Source of the DNA: Dimargaris cristalligena
Taxonomy: Eukaryota; Kickxellomycota; Dimargaritomycetes; Dimargaritales; Dimargaritaceae
Assembly: GCA_027576995.1 (NCBI GenBank)
Contig: JANBQC010000259.1
Location: 1-27,427 of the forward strand
DNA length: 27,427 nucleotides
Reading direction: 5' to 3'
Positions 1 through 11,581 of this stretch are shown piece after piece. The notes under the pieces were generated by a model. It did no database searches and was not told the origin of the DNA. It saw nothing but the letters and a program-made list of their open reading frames with translations. Both the position numbers and the translations under genes were made by a program. Position 1 is the first letter of the stretch; every line of letters starts with the position of its first letter.

Positions 1-235
1 AAAATAGATATTTATTCTGAATAATAAAAACTTATCTCAAAGATAACTTGCCATTTTAAGGGCTGGCTGGGAGACTATAAATAAGAGAATTTGATATTAC
101 AGCCTTAAGACTATACTATGACCTTTTGGATGTTATCCTCAAATGAACTGACAACCATAAAACTATGAAGGAAAAAAACTGGTTGGGTCCTTAAGTTTAA
201 ACAATGTACAAGAAGAGAAAGGAAAAATGGAAGAG

Positions 236-269
<34 letters not shown>

Positions 270-583
270 ACAAGAATGCCTCAGATCCTCCGGGGCATTC
301 ATAGAAATAAGATGTAAATAAGGAAAACTTGGACATTGCTCCCTTATTCTAATGTGAAGGCTATTCCCACTGACTCGTCTGGAATCATGTAGCTGACAAA
401 AATAGAAGTAGTTAGTGGGTCGGTTGGAAGTGGAAGTGATTAGGCCCAAACACGGATCAGCAAAATGGAGGTCTTCCAAGTGCTTGCTCAAAGAGTGTAA
501 CTGTGGATATTGAATGTGCAGCCATTATGTGGTGAGGGAATACGCCTAGGTTGTCTCATGGGAAGGGAAGTTTGTCTAAACCT
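1..583. other. Spacer left of the first locus
   Basis: No gene could be supported here. A 126-codon open frame on the minus strand (111-491) owes part of its length to the heptamer repeat at 236-270 and has no recognisable motif. The 5' end of the locus that follows may lie here as an unrecognised exon, because the frame before its first ATG is open only from 536. Confidence 0.5.
236..270. repeat. GGAAAAT heptamer tandem repeat
   Basis: Four perfect head-to-tail copies of GGAAAAT (236-263) are followed by one copy with a single change (264-270). This is a minisatellite-type repeat in non-coding DNA. No function is apparent. Confidence 0.9.
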
Positions 584-1718
584 ATGGCAGTACAGAATGC
601 ATATCTAAATAGAATCTGGTTTCAACATTCGTATTCTTTCGATATATGTATTAAATTCTTTAAAGATGATCCCCGCCAATTATCCGCTGATAGATTGAGG
701 TTTGCCCGAGTTTACGGTCAATTTTTAGTAACAAATCACGATTTATTGACCAAAAACCATCGGATGGCAATTGGCCTATCAAAACTTAATGATGAGGAAT
801 TTCAAACCGAATTCCCGCTGGCCACCAGTCTCAACAAAGATTGGCTTTTATCTCTGTGGAAACTTTATCTGCATGAGGGTTTGGTTATCAAACGTACTAG
901 TACTTACATGACCCACATGCCTGGACTGGAACCCAATTTGACCACTATTTATATTCCAAAACTTTCGAAAATACTACCAGCGGTAGTTGAACGGTCTATA
1001 CAAATCGGATTATGGTACCTCTACAACCACGGGTGCTACGAGGAGGTCTGCGGGTATTTTAAAGGGGTAGTTGGCCCCCTTATCCAAGCTTTCGAGGGTG
1101 ATCAGAATTACATACTGATTAGAGCCGACAATATACGTGACCAGGCTAGGCAAATTCTCATATATGCCTACGTTCAATCAAACCTGTACTGCATTAGATC
1201 AGATCCGGAAAATTTTCAATGCCAAGAATATTCCCCCGGATTTGGCTACCTTTTTGGTTATTGACCGGGAGCACCTACTTAAGAGATGTCAGTCACTAGA
1301 ACTTGGCCACCATGGGAAAGAGTTCAATAGCTTTTGGCCCAAAACCACTGAACCCAAGGACTATATTTGGCCTCTATATATGAAAGCTAGTGTCACCATT
1401 TCAATAACGTAGAAAGGAACTCCATTTCAGTATGTCTCGTCTGCCTGGGTCCAGAGTGCAGACTTATCCCGCGCCAAGGCGGACAATGACCTTGGTTCGA
1501 AGCCTACTGACTATAGGCTTAGCCAAGATCTCCAGAAACATGACGAACTTGTTGCTCATCATGCGGCCAAGTCGTTTTTGGGGGTAGTGGCGAATAATCA
1601 GAACCGTAAAGCAACTGAACCAACCCTGGATGAAGTGTTCCCGAGCCGAGACCCCGTAAGCCCAATATTTTGCGGCGGATCAGAAATTATTTTTTTTGCA
1701 ACCGCTGAGACGCCTTAA
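584..1718 (+). CDS. Unrecognised protein-coding locus with a broken frame
   Basis: I do not recognise this protein. A protein-like frame runs from the first ATG at 584 to 1264 with no low-complexity sequence; typical stretches are NAYLNRIWFQHSYSF and KDWLLSLWKLYLHEG. The coding signal then moves to the next frame (about 1198-1409: IRKIFNAKNIPPDLATFLV, then DYIWPLYMKA). It meets an in-frame TAG at 1410-1412 and stays open in that same frame to a TAA at 1716-1718 (YVSSAWVQSADLSRAKADN). The first shift could be an intron, for example 1137-1197 (GTGACC...ATTAG), which restores frame. The TAG could be removed by an intron ending in TTTCAG at 1430, or by one from GTCAGT at 1288 to GTGCAG at 1461. 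Neither is convincing, and the introns of the better genes here are 147-281 nt. It could be a decayed pseudogene or a lineage-specific gene. The true start may lie in an upstream exon. Confidence 0.4.
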
Positions 1719-3025
1719 TCTATCCATGACAATGTCCCTAAATATATCTGCTGGTGTTTACAATAAGAAGTTTGGTTTGGTATTTTTAACAAGTGCCCTT
1801 TTCAATGATTGATATGCGAGGAATACAGTCTGGCTACGTAACACATATCATATATTTGAGGAGATAGGTTAGCTGACTGAGCACTGTTTTCCCGGTTATA
1901 ATTCATTTTACCTTCTATAAAGCTGTGTTGGAGTTCATTTGTTTATAATTGGTCTAAAGGAAAAGGTAGAATTAAGATGTTAACTGGTTGTGAATACAGG
2001 ATATGGGAGATGATGAACTTGATAAAGCTAATGAGCTATTATTCAGATACAGATGCTAAAGGAGAGGCAGGTAAAATAAATGTAAGTAATAGTAATGCAA
2101 CCAACATAAATATATGACCAAACATGGAGGGGAAGGAAATGGAGCAGCTTGCCATAACACCACTATATGTTGGACTGCATCTCCCCCCCGAGTACCATTT
2201 ACTGTATTGGGTATTTCGAGTGATCCTATTGGTCGAAACTACACCCAATAAATACCACTGCGATGAGCTTAATTCTCATCTTGCGGTTCTTTCTTACTTC
2301 TATCTATCTTAAAATAAACTTCATCTCTAGTCTATCTCGGATTATAATTAAGAGAATCTGCGGTTACTCCAACACTATATACATTTTATTATTCGCTATT
2401 TATAATTCACTAATAATCCGCCTCCGTTTACAATATAGCATTTGCAATTTACTATTTACTATTTCTCACTTGTTGAACCTCAATGAAAATGATAATGGTC
2501 CCTACACGTGTATCAGGAGGCTGGTACAACTGTGAGGTTTAATACGATCGTCCTATGACATTGGTACTCAATTAGATATCAGGCATGGTTTCCAGTCCTG
2601 CTTGGACACCCTTGCTGCTAGACATGACAGTTTCCCCTACAATCTATACCAAGCAATGTAAAAATATATGGGCTAGACATCCCTTCTAGCCTCTGAGAAT
2701 CGCGTTGCTACAACGAGCTGGCCATCCATATCGATCCCGTCGTTTACAGTTTGATTGGGGCTTTCCCAATTATATAATTGTTATTATTCCCAAGCCTCTT
2801 TTCAAATGGCATCGTAATTCCTAAATAGCCAACCTATAGATAAAATGCCTTGTGTGGCTGTTATTCCGAAAGTATGGTAGTAGATGGACGCCAGATAGCA
2901 CTAGGGCTGTAGTAAATAAGGATTATTTAATACTGACCGAAACAACAGAGGGTATAATTTACCAGTAGAATATCAATCGGGCAATCCCAATTGATCACAG
3001 GGGGGTGTTTTAAGTGCGAGCTATA
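1719..3025. other. AT-rich spacer
   Basis: Nothing supportable was found. The open frame at 2263-2535 translates to Ile/Leu/Tyr-rich sequence typical of AT-rich DNA and has no domain. The right part is the 3' flank of CSN1, which is transcribed leftward. No AATAAA signal is visible close to the CSN1 stop. Confidence 0.5.
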
Positions 3026-5521
3026 TCAACGGCGATGGGATCGTGTCGGTTTGGAAACCACTAGACCGGCATTAATGAATTCCCTTCGAGCGTTGAGCAA
3101 ACGTAGGGTTTCTTCGGCTTCCTGAACCAAATTATGTGCTCGTTCGATAGACTTGCCAATTGCATCTCGAGTTTTGAAACGAACCACCTAATACATTAGA
3201 ATATATTTAAATAACCAGGGAATAACGGGAGGAGCGATATCAATACAGAGCTACCAATGTAAGAGTTAATGCTTGGGCATGGGGTTCTTTTTTTTTTTTG
3301 CAATCGTAACACAGGCCTACGCGCACGTAGTCGAAAAGAAAGCTTGGCAATGACTTCCATAGGCACCGGCAAAAATAAATCGGCCTGCATTACCTGTTGG
3401 ACTCCGTCGATTTCGGCATCCATATTGTCCTGGGTAATTAAGCGAAAGAGAGTAGACTCCATAAAGGCGGGCGTCACTCCGAAAGCGGTGGCCATGGTCG
3501 GGATACTTATAGTATTTAGGGGTTTGATATACCGGTGGAGCATCGCTTTGCGCAGAATGGTCTCCACTGAGTCTAAGAGGCCTGACATGAACATATCCAA
3601 TTGAAGCAGGGCCTAAAAAGGATTTGGTAGTGATAAGGGTAATAACACGGGATAAGGTTAAGCTGCATTCCATAAAAAAAAACAAGCAGTATCAGGATTG
3701 AAAATGTTCTATCGCAACACGGCCAAACACTATAATGAAACTTGCCAACCGATGGATTTCAAAAGAAAATGGAAGTGATGGCCAGGTACATTATCCATAA
3801 AAGGAAAACGAAATGTTGAGTGGGGCTTGGATGGGTGTCGCGTTAGACTCCATTAACGTACTTTCTGGGTCTTGAGCAGCTCAAAACCCTCCCGGAACTG
3901 GCACGAATAAAAGGCCTCCAGGATTTGCGGGAGGGCAGGATCGAGTTCCAGGTAGTGTTTAAATCGAGGACTATTGTAGATTAACCCCTTGAGCTCGTCC
4001 CGGTTGTAAGTCGCCAAGGCGCACATCGTGGTGTAAGTGGCGATATCAAGCGGGGAAATGGCCTAGTGACCAAATTATATTTCCGATGGTAAGTCATCCA
4101 TAGATAAGGTTAAAAAAAATCGGGGTGGATACTATTATAAAAATAGAGTTAGATGCAGGACCAATCCAGCAAACCGGATTTGTAGACTATAGATAAGCCT
4201 TGCGGCCGGGAAATGGTTTCTATAAAATGATACTATATGCCGAATCGGGTTACCTGGCTCACAAACTGGTCAGGGTCAGTTTGCATGCGACTAAAGTGCT
4301 GGGCAGCTTCCAGGTAGTTCCGCGTACGAAGGTGGCCAATTCCCGCCACTGCCTGAAAGTGGTCTTCATCGCTTTCAACCGGGAATGAGCCTTGGGTTAT
4401 GCTCCTTAGTTTGCTCATCTGGGCACCCGCAATACCCCATTCTTGTAAAAGAACGGCCAACTAAAAAAACAAGAAACAAAACAGGGGCACGATGTCAGTG
4501 ATTAAATTGGGGGTAGTTTGATCGGGGGCTTCGGTTACTTCATAGTCTTCGAGGTATAGAGCCAGGCCACTTCGTGGATGAGGTCCAAAATAATGGAGGA
4601 AATAACCCCCCGATTTAGAGTCAAAAGCGGTGTCTTGACAATGTAGACGTGGTCAGTATCCGAATGGACCGTTCAATTTTCTAGATACGGTTGGTCCCAG
4701 TCCATTTGGCCCTACACTACTTACATCAATGATACGCAACTGGAGCTTAATCGACTCCGGGATACTACTACAAAAATCCCGTGTACGGAGGTAAAGCTTG
4801 AGAGCGCCCCTGGCTTTTCCCATGCGATACAGTTGGTCCGCCAGGGCCCAGGAGCTCGCGTAGATACCGGCCCGGTTCATTTCATGCCTATGGTCCCCCA
4901 ACTCAGCCTCTAAGCGGTCTATGGCCGTTCGGTTAGACTGCTCAGTAGTCCGGATCCAGGCCTCGTCGAGCGGTGGGGGTGTTTGGTAGGAACCGTGGTC
5001 GCCCCCCGACGGTGGGTGGTTACCCAGGGGGGTCGGCTCCGCGAGCAGCTGGTGAGTTTGGCGATACCGCTCGGTATCCAGTGTTTCCGTACGTAGCACC
5101 TCCAGGAGTTGGAGGTACACCCATTCCGACAAGGCAGGGGCGTGGTTAGCGATGAATTGGAGACGGGCAACCTTGGCGTATCCTAAACGCAGTATAAATG
5201 GGTCAACATGGGATAAAATCAGGCTGGGTTGAGTTCAATGGCTACAGCTACCAGGGGTAAACTATTACAAATACTAAAGGCTAAACCACCCAGCGGTCGT
5301 ATGAAGACCAACACAGTGGCAAGTGACGGACCGATAAGTATTGGGTAGCCCCATACCGGTGGGTTAAGCATAATGGTTATTAGGATAAACAATGGTCTAG
5401 TCCATGAGGCCACAGTACCTTGGTATCCCGCTAGTCGCTCCGACAGACTGGCCAAATCGACTTGCAAGGGGCTCGATACGTCGTCCATCTTTTGGCGCTT
5501 GCGTTGGCAATTAACGTCCAT
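3026..5521 (-). CDS. CSN1: COP9 signalosome complex subunit 1 (CSN1/GPS1)
   Basis: CSN1 is a scaffold subunit of the COP9 signalosome, the nuclear and cytosolic complex that removes NEDD8 from cullins. I built six exons on the minus strand: 5521-5419, 5182-4725, 4460-4254, 4062-3862, 3612-3394 and 3187-3026. They join in frame to 449 aa, close to the family size. Family matches by eye run in order: ARLQFIANHAP (about 40-50); the helical repeat region with YRMGKARGALKLYLRTRDF; LLQEWGIAGAQMSKL after intron 2; FQAVAGIGHLRTRNYLEAAQ; LDIATYTTMCALATYNRDEL, which opens the PCI domain (about 257-415); PTMATAFGVTP, the winged-helix part; and a C-terminal helix, EAEETLRLLNARR. Donors are GTACTG, GTAAGT, GTAACC, GTACGT and GTAATG. 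Introns are 236, 264, 191, 249 and 206 nt. The start at 5521 is the ATG nearest the conserved N-terminus; the upstream ATG at 5782 would add an implausible hydrophobic leader. GTGAGC six bases upstream of the exon 3 end is an alternative donor. Confidence 0.9.
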
Positions 5522-7501
5522 ATACTTTGGACCCGGGTGAGCGAACCGAGCGTGGGTTTTAATGCGTCGGGGTTTGGATAATAACAAGGAGCTGGGGGAG
5601 TATAAGGTTGCCTTGGGGCCAAACAACGGTGAATGGGACAAAATGTAGATATAGGAATAACAAATGAGAAGAGTAGGGAAAGTGCACGTACCGCAAAAAC
5701 AAGTCCAATAAAGGACCACTGAACCTTGAACAATTGAAATGCCAAGGTAGGCGAATGGACCAGAGAAGGGGGGATATTCCAAGACTGGGGGGAGACTTCC
5801 ACCATTCTCCCTATACTTAAAATGACCAGAAAACTAACTTTCCCACCATTGTATACCGGCATTCACTAGACGTGCAGAATTTGGACCTTTACGTAGCCAC
5901 TACCGGTATGGCGAGGGCCTTTTTATCAGTGGGCAGAAAGGATATAGGTCTTTTACCACTTTCACTGAATTGCAGTCTAAATCAGCGAAGATACTGGCAC
6001 TCACAATATGGTTTTATTAGGTGGGCTGGTTAATGGGTCAAAGAAGCATACCCCAGAATGTATAATAATGGGCCGCGACAAACCCTATAGACCTGATATT
6101 GGTTCTCCATTATTGCCACAGACCAGTCTGAAGCATACGTTAGATTGATATGGTAGCATTATTGCATCGGAAGAAACTTAAGTCGAATGGAACCCAAATA
6201 AAATGGCCTTGGTGTCGTTGATGAATATATAAATCGTACTATCCAATCCTTCGAAGAACCATGTTGAAGCGACTATATACACTACTCCATTCGGAAACTT
6301 GGTGGATCAGGTCAATTTGCTGATTCTATAATCGCAAGTAAATACTGAAAAGCAACTAAACCATTCGAGTAATTGGACATATGACTATTAGAGGCAGGCT
6401 AGTCAAGCGGACAGCAAAGACTGTGGGTGCATTCTAACATTCCATTACTCAATAAGAGATGTTGTAGTTACCTTGCCCGTATGAAATAGTTTCATGGGCT
6501 GGTGTACTCTGGACGTGTAAGAAAAATAGAGGTATAGTACTGTCATTTAACTCTTTTCTATCTTTAAATCACTCATCATTAGCACTACGAATAAGCCTGG
6601 TAAATTGTCGATTGTGATGCCAAAACTATTATATTCAACGGGAAGACACAGAGGTACTCATCCCAAATAGGATCTATTAGGAAGAGTAAATGGACGCACG
6701 GATCTTTTACAGAAACCGTTGTAGCTGGAGGTGGGCCAGCTTTCTTACACCTACATCAGAAAGCTCCACTGAAACTACTAACGACTGTGAACCATTGCAA
6801 TTGTTTCGTTCACTCCCATATGGGTCATCTAATCACGCCCAACAAACATGACATGCTCCCGCCCTCCCCAACCCGAAAATAGTAATAACAACATGGGTTT
6901 TGTATGCAAACGTTTTGCTTTTTTTTTGTGTTTCGCCTCACTAAAGGGTAAACAATAGGAAAATATAGGATTGGTGCAGTTCAGTTTGTGACGAAGCCCT
7001 GTATCAGCTGGATTATGCCTGATTTTGGTTTTTATTGGAGGGCAAAAGGAAAGGGGGAAGTATGAGGAGGTTGTTACGAATGGGGAAGAATGCGAAAGGA
7101 TTAAAGTCGAAACGAAGGGCAGTCAAAAAAGAAAAATAATAATAGGAAACTCAGCATGGTAAAATTCGGCTATGAAACAGGAAAGCAACCGCATGCGAGG
7201 TAACGCATGATAGAGATCGTACAGAGCAGTCCAAAGGTGCATAGCACTATTAGAGGACAACAACAGCGGAGAACACATAGTACCGATAAAGCAACCAAAC
7301 GAGGCATTAAAATAGAACAAATAAATTATGGGTGGAGTAAACGTATAATATGATGGATAAACTAATGAGGGGCACTTAAAGGGGGAGGAAAACAAGTCAC
7401 AGCGACATTGAATGGCCCACGGGCTCCCGCCTGGGGGAAACAGCTTTGAGGGCTACCGTACAATAACCTGGGGAACCGTAGAGGGGGTGGGTGGTAAAGA
7501 G
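5522..7501. other. Spacer between CSN1 and the J-domain gene
   Basis: This 2-kb stretch holds the CSN1 promoter (right of 5521, since CSN1 is read leftward) and the 3' flank of the J-domain gene (left of 7502). The minus-strand frames at 5219-5862 cover CSN1 exon 1, its intron and upstream sequence. The minus-strand frame at 7123-7395 has no recognisable motif and sits in the expected 3' UTR of the J-domain gene. No RNA gene was seen. Confidence 0.5.
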
Positions 7502-8899
7502 TTAAGACACATTTTGGGGGGCTAGGGGGGTGCGTGATGATGTGGATCGGGCCGAGGAATACTGCCGCTCACGGTCCGACGGGTCCTGGAAGGATGGCAG
7601 CGTAAGGAGGCGGTTGGGGGACACGGTTCTTGGGAAAAGGGGAGTATCCCCGCTGCGGGCATCAAAGCTGACGGCGAGGGAGAAGCACGGGAGGCAGCAG
7701 CACACGCCAAACCACATACAGGAGAGCACAATGAAGACCGGGATCAGCAGAATGGCGACCCGGACGGAGTCGGAGACCTCGAGGCGCCGCACCAGCAGCC
7801 CCAAAAAGGCATAGGCCAGGGTGGCCACCACAATAAAGGTGCACAGGGCCACGTAGAACATGATAAGCTGTTGCCCCTGGCCATTCATGTGGGAGGCTTG
7901 GCGGGCCTTCTGCCGAATCATAATGATACCAACGAGATACTTCAGGCCTACCAGGTAGGCGGGTATGAACACAAGGGCCCAGTGGCAAGTGATGGTCTCG
8001 TCGATACGGAGGACCAGAAGAACGGCCTGGGCCACCCGCAGGGCAAAGAACCAGAACGTATCAAAGGTGACGTTGTAGTATAGTTTGAGGCGGAACAGGA
8101 CGGACTCGTCGGAAAGACCGGAGCTGATCATGACGAGGGTGTGGGCAAACTCAACGGTCAGGCGAACGAGGTTCATGAACTCCATGATAAACCACGGTAC
8201 GAACACCACGGCGGTGGACCACATTATATCCTCGTCCAGGCGAATGGCAATAAAGACCTGGAAGAGCACAAACAGAACCACGTACAGCAGAGCCAGGGAG
8301 GCCTGGAATAAAGAGAACCGTCGCTGGCGCCGGACCCGGGCGGCGCGCTCCTGCTGGCGAATATCGGCCGGTAAACTGGCCAGGGCCTCTTCTTCATCAT
8401 CGGTGAGTGGTGGGGCCTCGCCCCAGGTCACGGACAGGGTCTGGAAGGCCACAGCCACCAACAGCAGGGCGTCCACCAAAAACAGGGGAATGAATACCAG
8501 CTTGAATTTCCACTGGACCCGGTTATCCAGCCGCGCGGAGAGGAAGCTGAGGAAAATAATAAGCCAGCTCACGGTGAGGGTCAGCACAATGGAGACGGTG
8601 CACATCATGTCCGCCAGGTGGGGGTCGAACATGGCCCCGCCCATGGTACCCAGCATTTCCACGCCCGTGTTACCGTAGCGGTCATAGACCTGCCGTTTGT
8701 AAGGGTCGCTGAGGACATCGTACGCCGCGGTGATGGCCCGAAACATGTCCTCGGCCTCGGGGTTTTTGTCCGGGTGGTACCGAAGGGCTAGCCTCCGGTA
8801 GGCCCGTTTAATCTCCTCGGGACTGGCGTCGGGGTCTACATTCAGCGTCTGGTAGTGGGTGACCGCGGGGGTCTCGTTGGAGGTGGCGGATGCGGTCAT
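7502..8899 (-). CDS. J-domain protein fused to a TMEM185-like multipass membrane region
   Basis: This is a 465-aa protein in a single exon. Residues about 14-76 form a J domain with the HPD motif at 42-44 ([13 protein letters not shown]) and the closing [12 protein letters not shown], so it should recruit and stimulate an Hsp70. Residues about 97-408 hold some eight hydrophobic segments arranged as four hairpin units. Each unit carries R-[LI]-[DE] followed exactly 15 residues after the Arg by Pro: R123/P138 ([17 protein letters not shown]), R220/P235, R298/P313 and R372/P387. The same RLD-to-Pro spacing is known in the TMEM185 family, which supports that assignment. A charged loop (about 163-195) separates the first two units. 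The Ser-rich tail (about 412-465) has no targeting signal I can name. There is no N-terminal signal peptide, so the J domain probably faces the cytosol, but the membrane it resides in is unknown. The CT-rich tract at 8989-9017 lies about 90 bp upstream of the ATG. Confidence 0.85.
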   Translation of the reverse strand: MTASATSNETPAVTHYQTLNVDPDASPEEIKRAYRRLALRYHPDKNPEAEDMFRAITAAYDVLSDPYKRQVYDRYGNTGVEMLGTMGGAMFDPHLADMMCTVSIVLTLTVSWLIIFLSFLSARLDNRVQWKFKLVFIPLFLVDALLLVAVAFQTLSVTWGEAPPLTDDEEEALASLPADIRQQERAARVRRQRRFSLFQASLALLYVVLFVLFQVFIAIRLDEDIMWSTAVVFVPWFIMEFMNLVRLTVEFAHTLVMISSGLSDESVLFRLKLYYNVTFDTFWFFALRVAQAVLLVLRIDETITCHWALVFIPAYLVGLKYLVGIIMIRQKARQASHMNGQGQQLIMFYVALCTFIVVATLAYAFLGLLVRRLEVSDSVRVAILLIPVFIVLSCMWFGVCCCLPCFSLAVSFDARSGDTPLFPRTVSPNRLLTLPSFQDPSDRERQYSSARSTSSRTPLAPQNVS

Positions 8900-8985
8900 G
8901 GGCCACTACACAAGGGGGGTTGAATGAAGAGGGAGATAATGAAGGAAAGGAGGAGCTTAGCGAAGAAATATTGAAAGAGAATGCG

Positions 8986-8988
<3 letters not shown>

Positions 8989-9017
<29 letters not shown>
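8989..9017. repeat. (GA)n microsatellite upstream of the J-domain gene
   Basis: An uninterrupted GA dinucleotide tract of about 29 bases is followed by CCAAGTGTGTGTATG. On the coding strand of the J-domain gene it reads as a CT tract roughly 90 bp before the ATG, so it lies in the promoter or 5' UTR. A regulatory role is only a guess. Confidence 0.9.
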
Positions 9018-9019
<2 letters not shown>

Positions 9020-11581
9020 AAGTGTGTGTATGCGCGTAGTAAGGCAGTGAAGGGGGGGTGTTTGAAGTAACCAGGTACAAATAGTAAAAGGGGCGGGTCG
9101 AATAATATAGGCTTGGCGCAACAGGGCGGAGAAGAAAGGCTTGCGGTTAAAAAACTGGCTTAAACGAAATATGCCACACAAACGGATAGGGTCGATATTT
9201 TAACCAAGCGCAGCGCCTTAAAAGACGCTGGAAAGGCAAGTCGTAAAGGCGGCGGGAGTGACGTGTGGAGAAGGCGTTTGGAATGCGAAAGTGAATAGAT
9301 GGAGGAAACAGTGGTACAAGCACAACTTCTGGGAATATGTAAACAAGGCTCGGGACCACTGCCAAGGCGAAGAGAGCTTTAGCTGCTTAGAGGAAGAGTA
9401 CGAGGGGGCCGCACAAAAGGTGTGCAGGGAAAAAGGAAGTATATTCCAAAGGCCAGCTGTAAAACGGCCAAAGCCAGTATTTAAAATAAAAAATAGGCTA
9501 AGTAAAAGAATAGGAAACGACGAGGCTAAAGAGGGGAAACCATGGCAACAATACACTACTACCATTGTATCCTAATCCTTTCCAACCTGGCTATAGTAGC
9601 TGCTAAAGCCCCAAGGGAAGAAACGACTTCTTCTTCAATATACTTAGTATGGCACTACTACTCCCTAATACTTACTATACACCTATCACTACTGTACAGA
9701 TGACAATAGGCCCCAACTCGGGAATCGTCCTCCCTCATTGCTTGGGATGGATTTTTCCCTGCCTAATCACTCGACAACCTGACCCTGACTTGGTTATTCG
9801 CCGCACGCCGTTGGTCAGCCCAGCTGGCGATCCTTGGTGGCCTATACAGCCCCCGTCACTGTCAAGTATCATCGACCCAAGGCCAATCCGCCGAGGCACA
9901 CCACACTACCACCCTTGGTTATTATTTTTAGCTGGGGGACTAATACCGTGGACCTAGTCTAAAGCAGCCTCTATAAATATAGGGCCATCGTCGGCTCCAC
10001 TACCATTCTCCTCCCCTCTTCCTATTTTGCCCAGGGCCCCAGGCGGTTGTAGAAGACAAGATAGACTAGGAACAGGGACTCGGACCATCCGGCGGTGTCG
10101 TATTTAGACGCACAGGTTCATGCTTGATATAATGAGCCCCTTCAGTGAGTATAGAGAGAGGAGGCTGCCGTCCTTGCCTTGCTCCTTCATGTACGGCACC
10201 TGCGACTTGCATGGTCCCACACCGCTACAGTGACTGGGCGTTATCATTAATATGCGGCTCTCAGCTGACGTGGGTGGCACTGGTTAGGCACATCGTACAT
10301 CACTACTCACCCATCTCATCTCATCTCGGCGCAGGACACAGTATAGTCGCTAATGCACATTCATTGCATTCCATGTGAACTGCTTATGCCTCCCCCGAAC
10401 CTAATTACCCGACATGGCTGTGTGGGGTGTACAGAGGGGTTGCAGTTTCGTTTGATTAGCTGGCAAGGCCGCTCAAGATGTATAGCGTTCTAAGCCCAAG
10501 GATTCCAACAGGTCGTATTCAAATCAGCCTAGCACTGATCGTTAGTGATGTGTATCAGGCGAGAAAGAGAGAGAGAGAGAGACAGTGTGTGTGTGGGCTC
10601 AGGGGACTCCGCGTTGGCGCCGTTACTGATAGCCGTTACCGATTAGTCAGGGGCGACTGGCTATAATAGGAATACGGTGACGGTTTATTTGGCGCGTCAG
10701 CATCAAAGAGTGTTCATTTTTTCCACACGTACGGGTCTGATGCGCTAGCCGTTCCCGTCACCGGAATGTTCCTTGATGGACTACTTCGCTAGGCAATCCC
10801 TTGTTCTACATCCACTTTAATGTCCTCCATAATCCACTATCTTGCTACACATTGTAAAAGGCGTCCATCTTAGGATTGGCATATGCTACGATCATTTAGC
10901 TCCGCAAAAGTAGGACAATGATCTATCCCAAATCAGATTGCCAGTTCTAATGATCATGTTTCCAAGTCCTGTTGTATGAGAAGGGCTTGGCTGTCCGAAA
11001 AGGAGAGTGTTGGTAAAAATAGGTACATGAATATACCTTCAAATTAACAATAGCCCTTACCATACAACGGTAATACTTTTTTCCTTTGAACTGAGTTTCA
11101 TTTTGGAAACTCCCCCCTTTTTAAAAATTTTAACTGCAGCGTTCGCTAGGTATTCGTTTCCGCCGCCCCATGAAGAGACATCATCGATACGACTCGTCGG
11201 ACTGAAACGGGAATTGTTCCAGGAGTTATCCAATGGGCTAATCGGTAGAGTAGCATTGTAGCCTGCTCAAGGTTACAACTTCCACCACCCGTATATACCA
11301 ACCGGTCGCACACACCAGTCAGCCGATGTGCAACTAATGGTGGCGGGGGTGGCTAGATACGGCCAAATATGGGGAGGTAGAAAGGCGGGGTGCTTTTATT
11401 TTCATTTCACCTATACCTTTGGTACATCCCCCTCCCCCTGATGGCCATGCAGCGCGCCATTCGTTTGTGCCTTATCTTCATGGATTTACCACCTGTTCAC
11501 CAAATCACCCGAGTACCTTGTCAGTTTAGTGTACCTTAAGCGACGGCTGTATAAATCTACATTTAATAGACCTATACTGGT
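9018..11581. other. Spacer with no convincing gene
   Basis: This 2.5-kb stretch separates the J-domain gene (leftward) from the next rightward locus. Opposed overlapping open frames at 9218-9565 (-) and 9258-9575 (+) come from purine/pyrimidine-biased DNA and show no domain. Frames at 9649-9957, 10145-10378 and 10478-10666 are equally featureless. One microsatellite at 10561-10595 is listed separately. Confidence 0.5.
10561..10595. repeat. Compound (GA)n-(GT)n microsatellite
   Basis: GAGAAAGAGAGAG-type sequence passes through ACA into GTGTGTGTGTGGG. It has the same GA-then-GT order as the tract at 8989-9026, about 1.57 kb to the left. Confidence 0.85.

Noticed and set aside
1410..1412. Programmed stop-codon readthrough of TAG
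   Set aside because: The following context is not a known readthrough signal, and the same locus also needs a frame change, so splicing or decay is the simpler reading.
1494..1504. GGTTCGAAGCC, resembling a tRNA B box
   Set aside because: No matching A box, acceptor stem or anticodon arm could be folded around it on either strand, and it lies in an open coding-like frame.
5219..5782. 187-codon minus-strand frame starting at an upstream ATG as the real CSN1 N-terminus
   Set aside because: It would add an 87-residue hydrophobic leader not seen in the CSN1 family. The downstream ATG at 5521 sits just before the conserved region.
8085..8678. 197-codon open frame on the plus strand
   Set aside because: It is opposite the J-domain membrane protein. 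Its Arg/Ser/Thr-rich translation is the mirror of hydrophobic codons.
9218..9575. Overlapping open frames on both strands, one rich in Lys/Trp/Gln
   Set aside because: Neither has a domain, a supporting splice site or a plausible neighbour. Both can arise from the strand-biased purine composition there.
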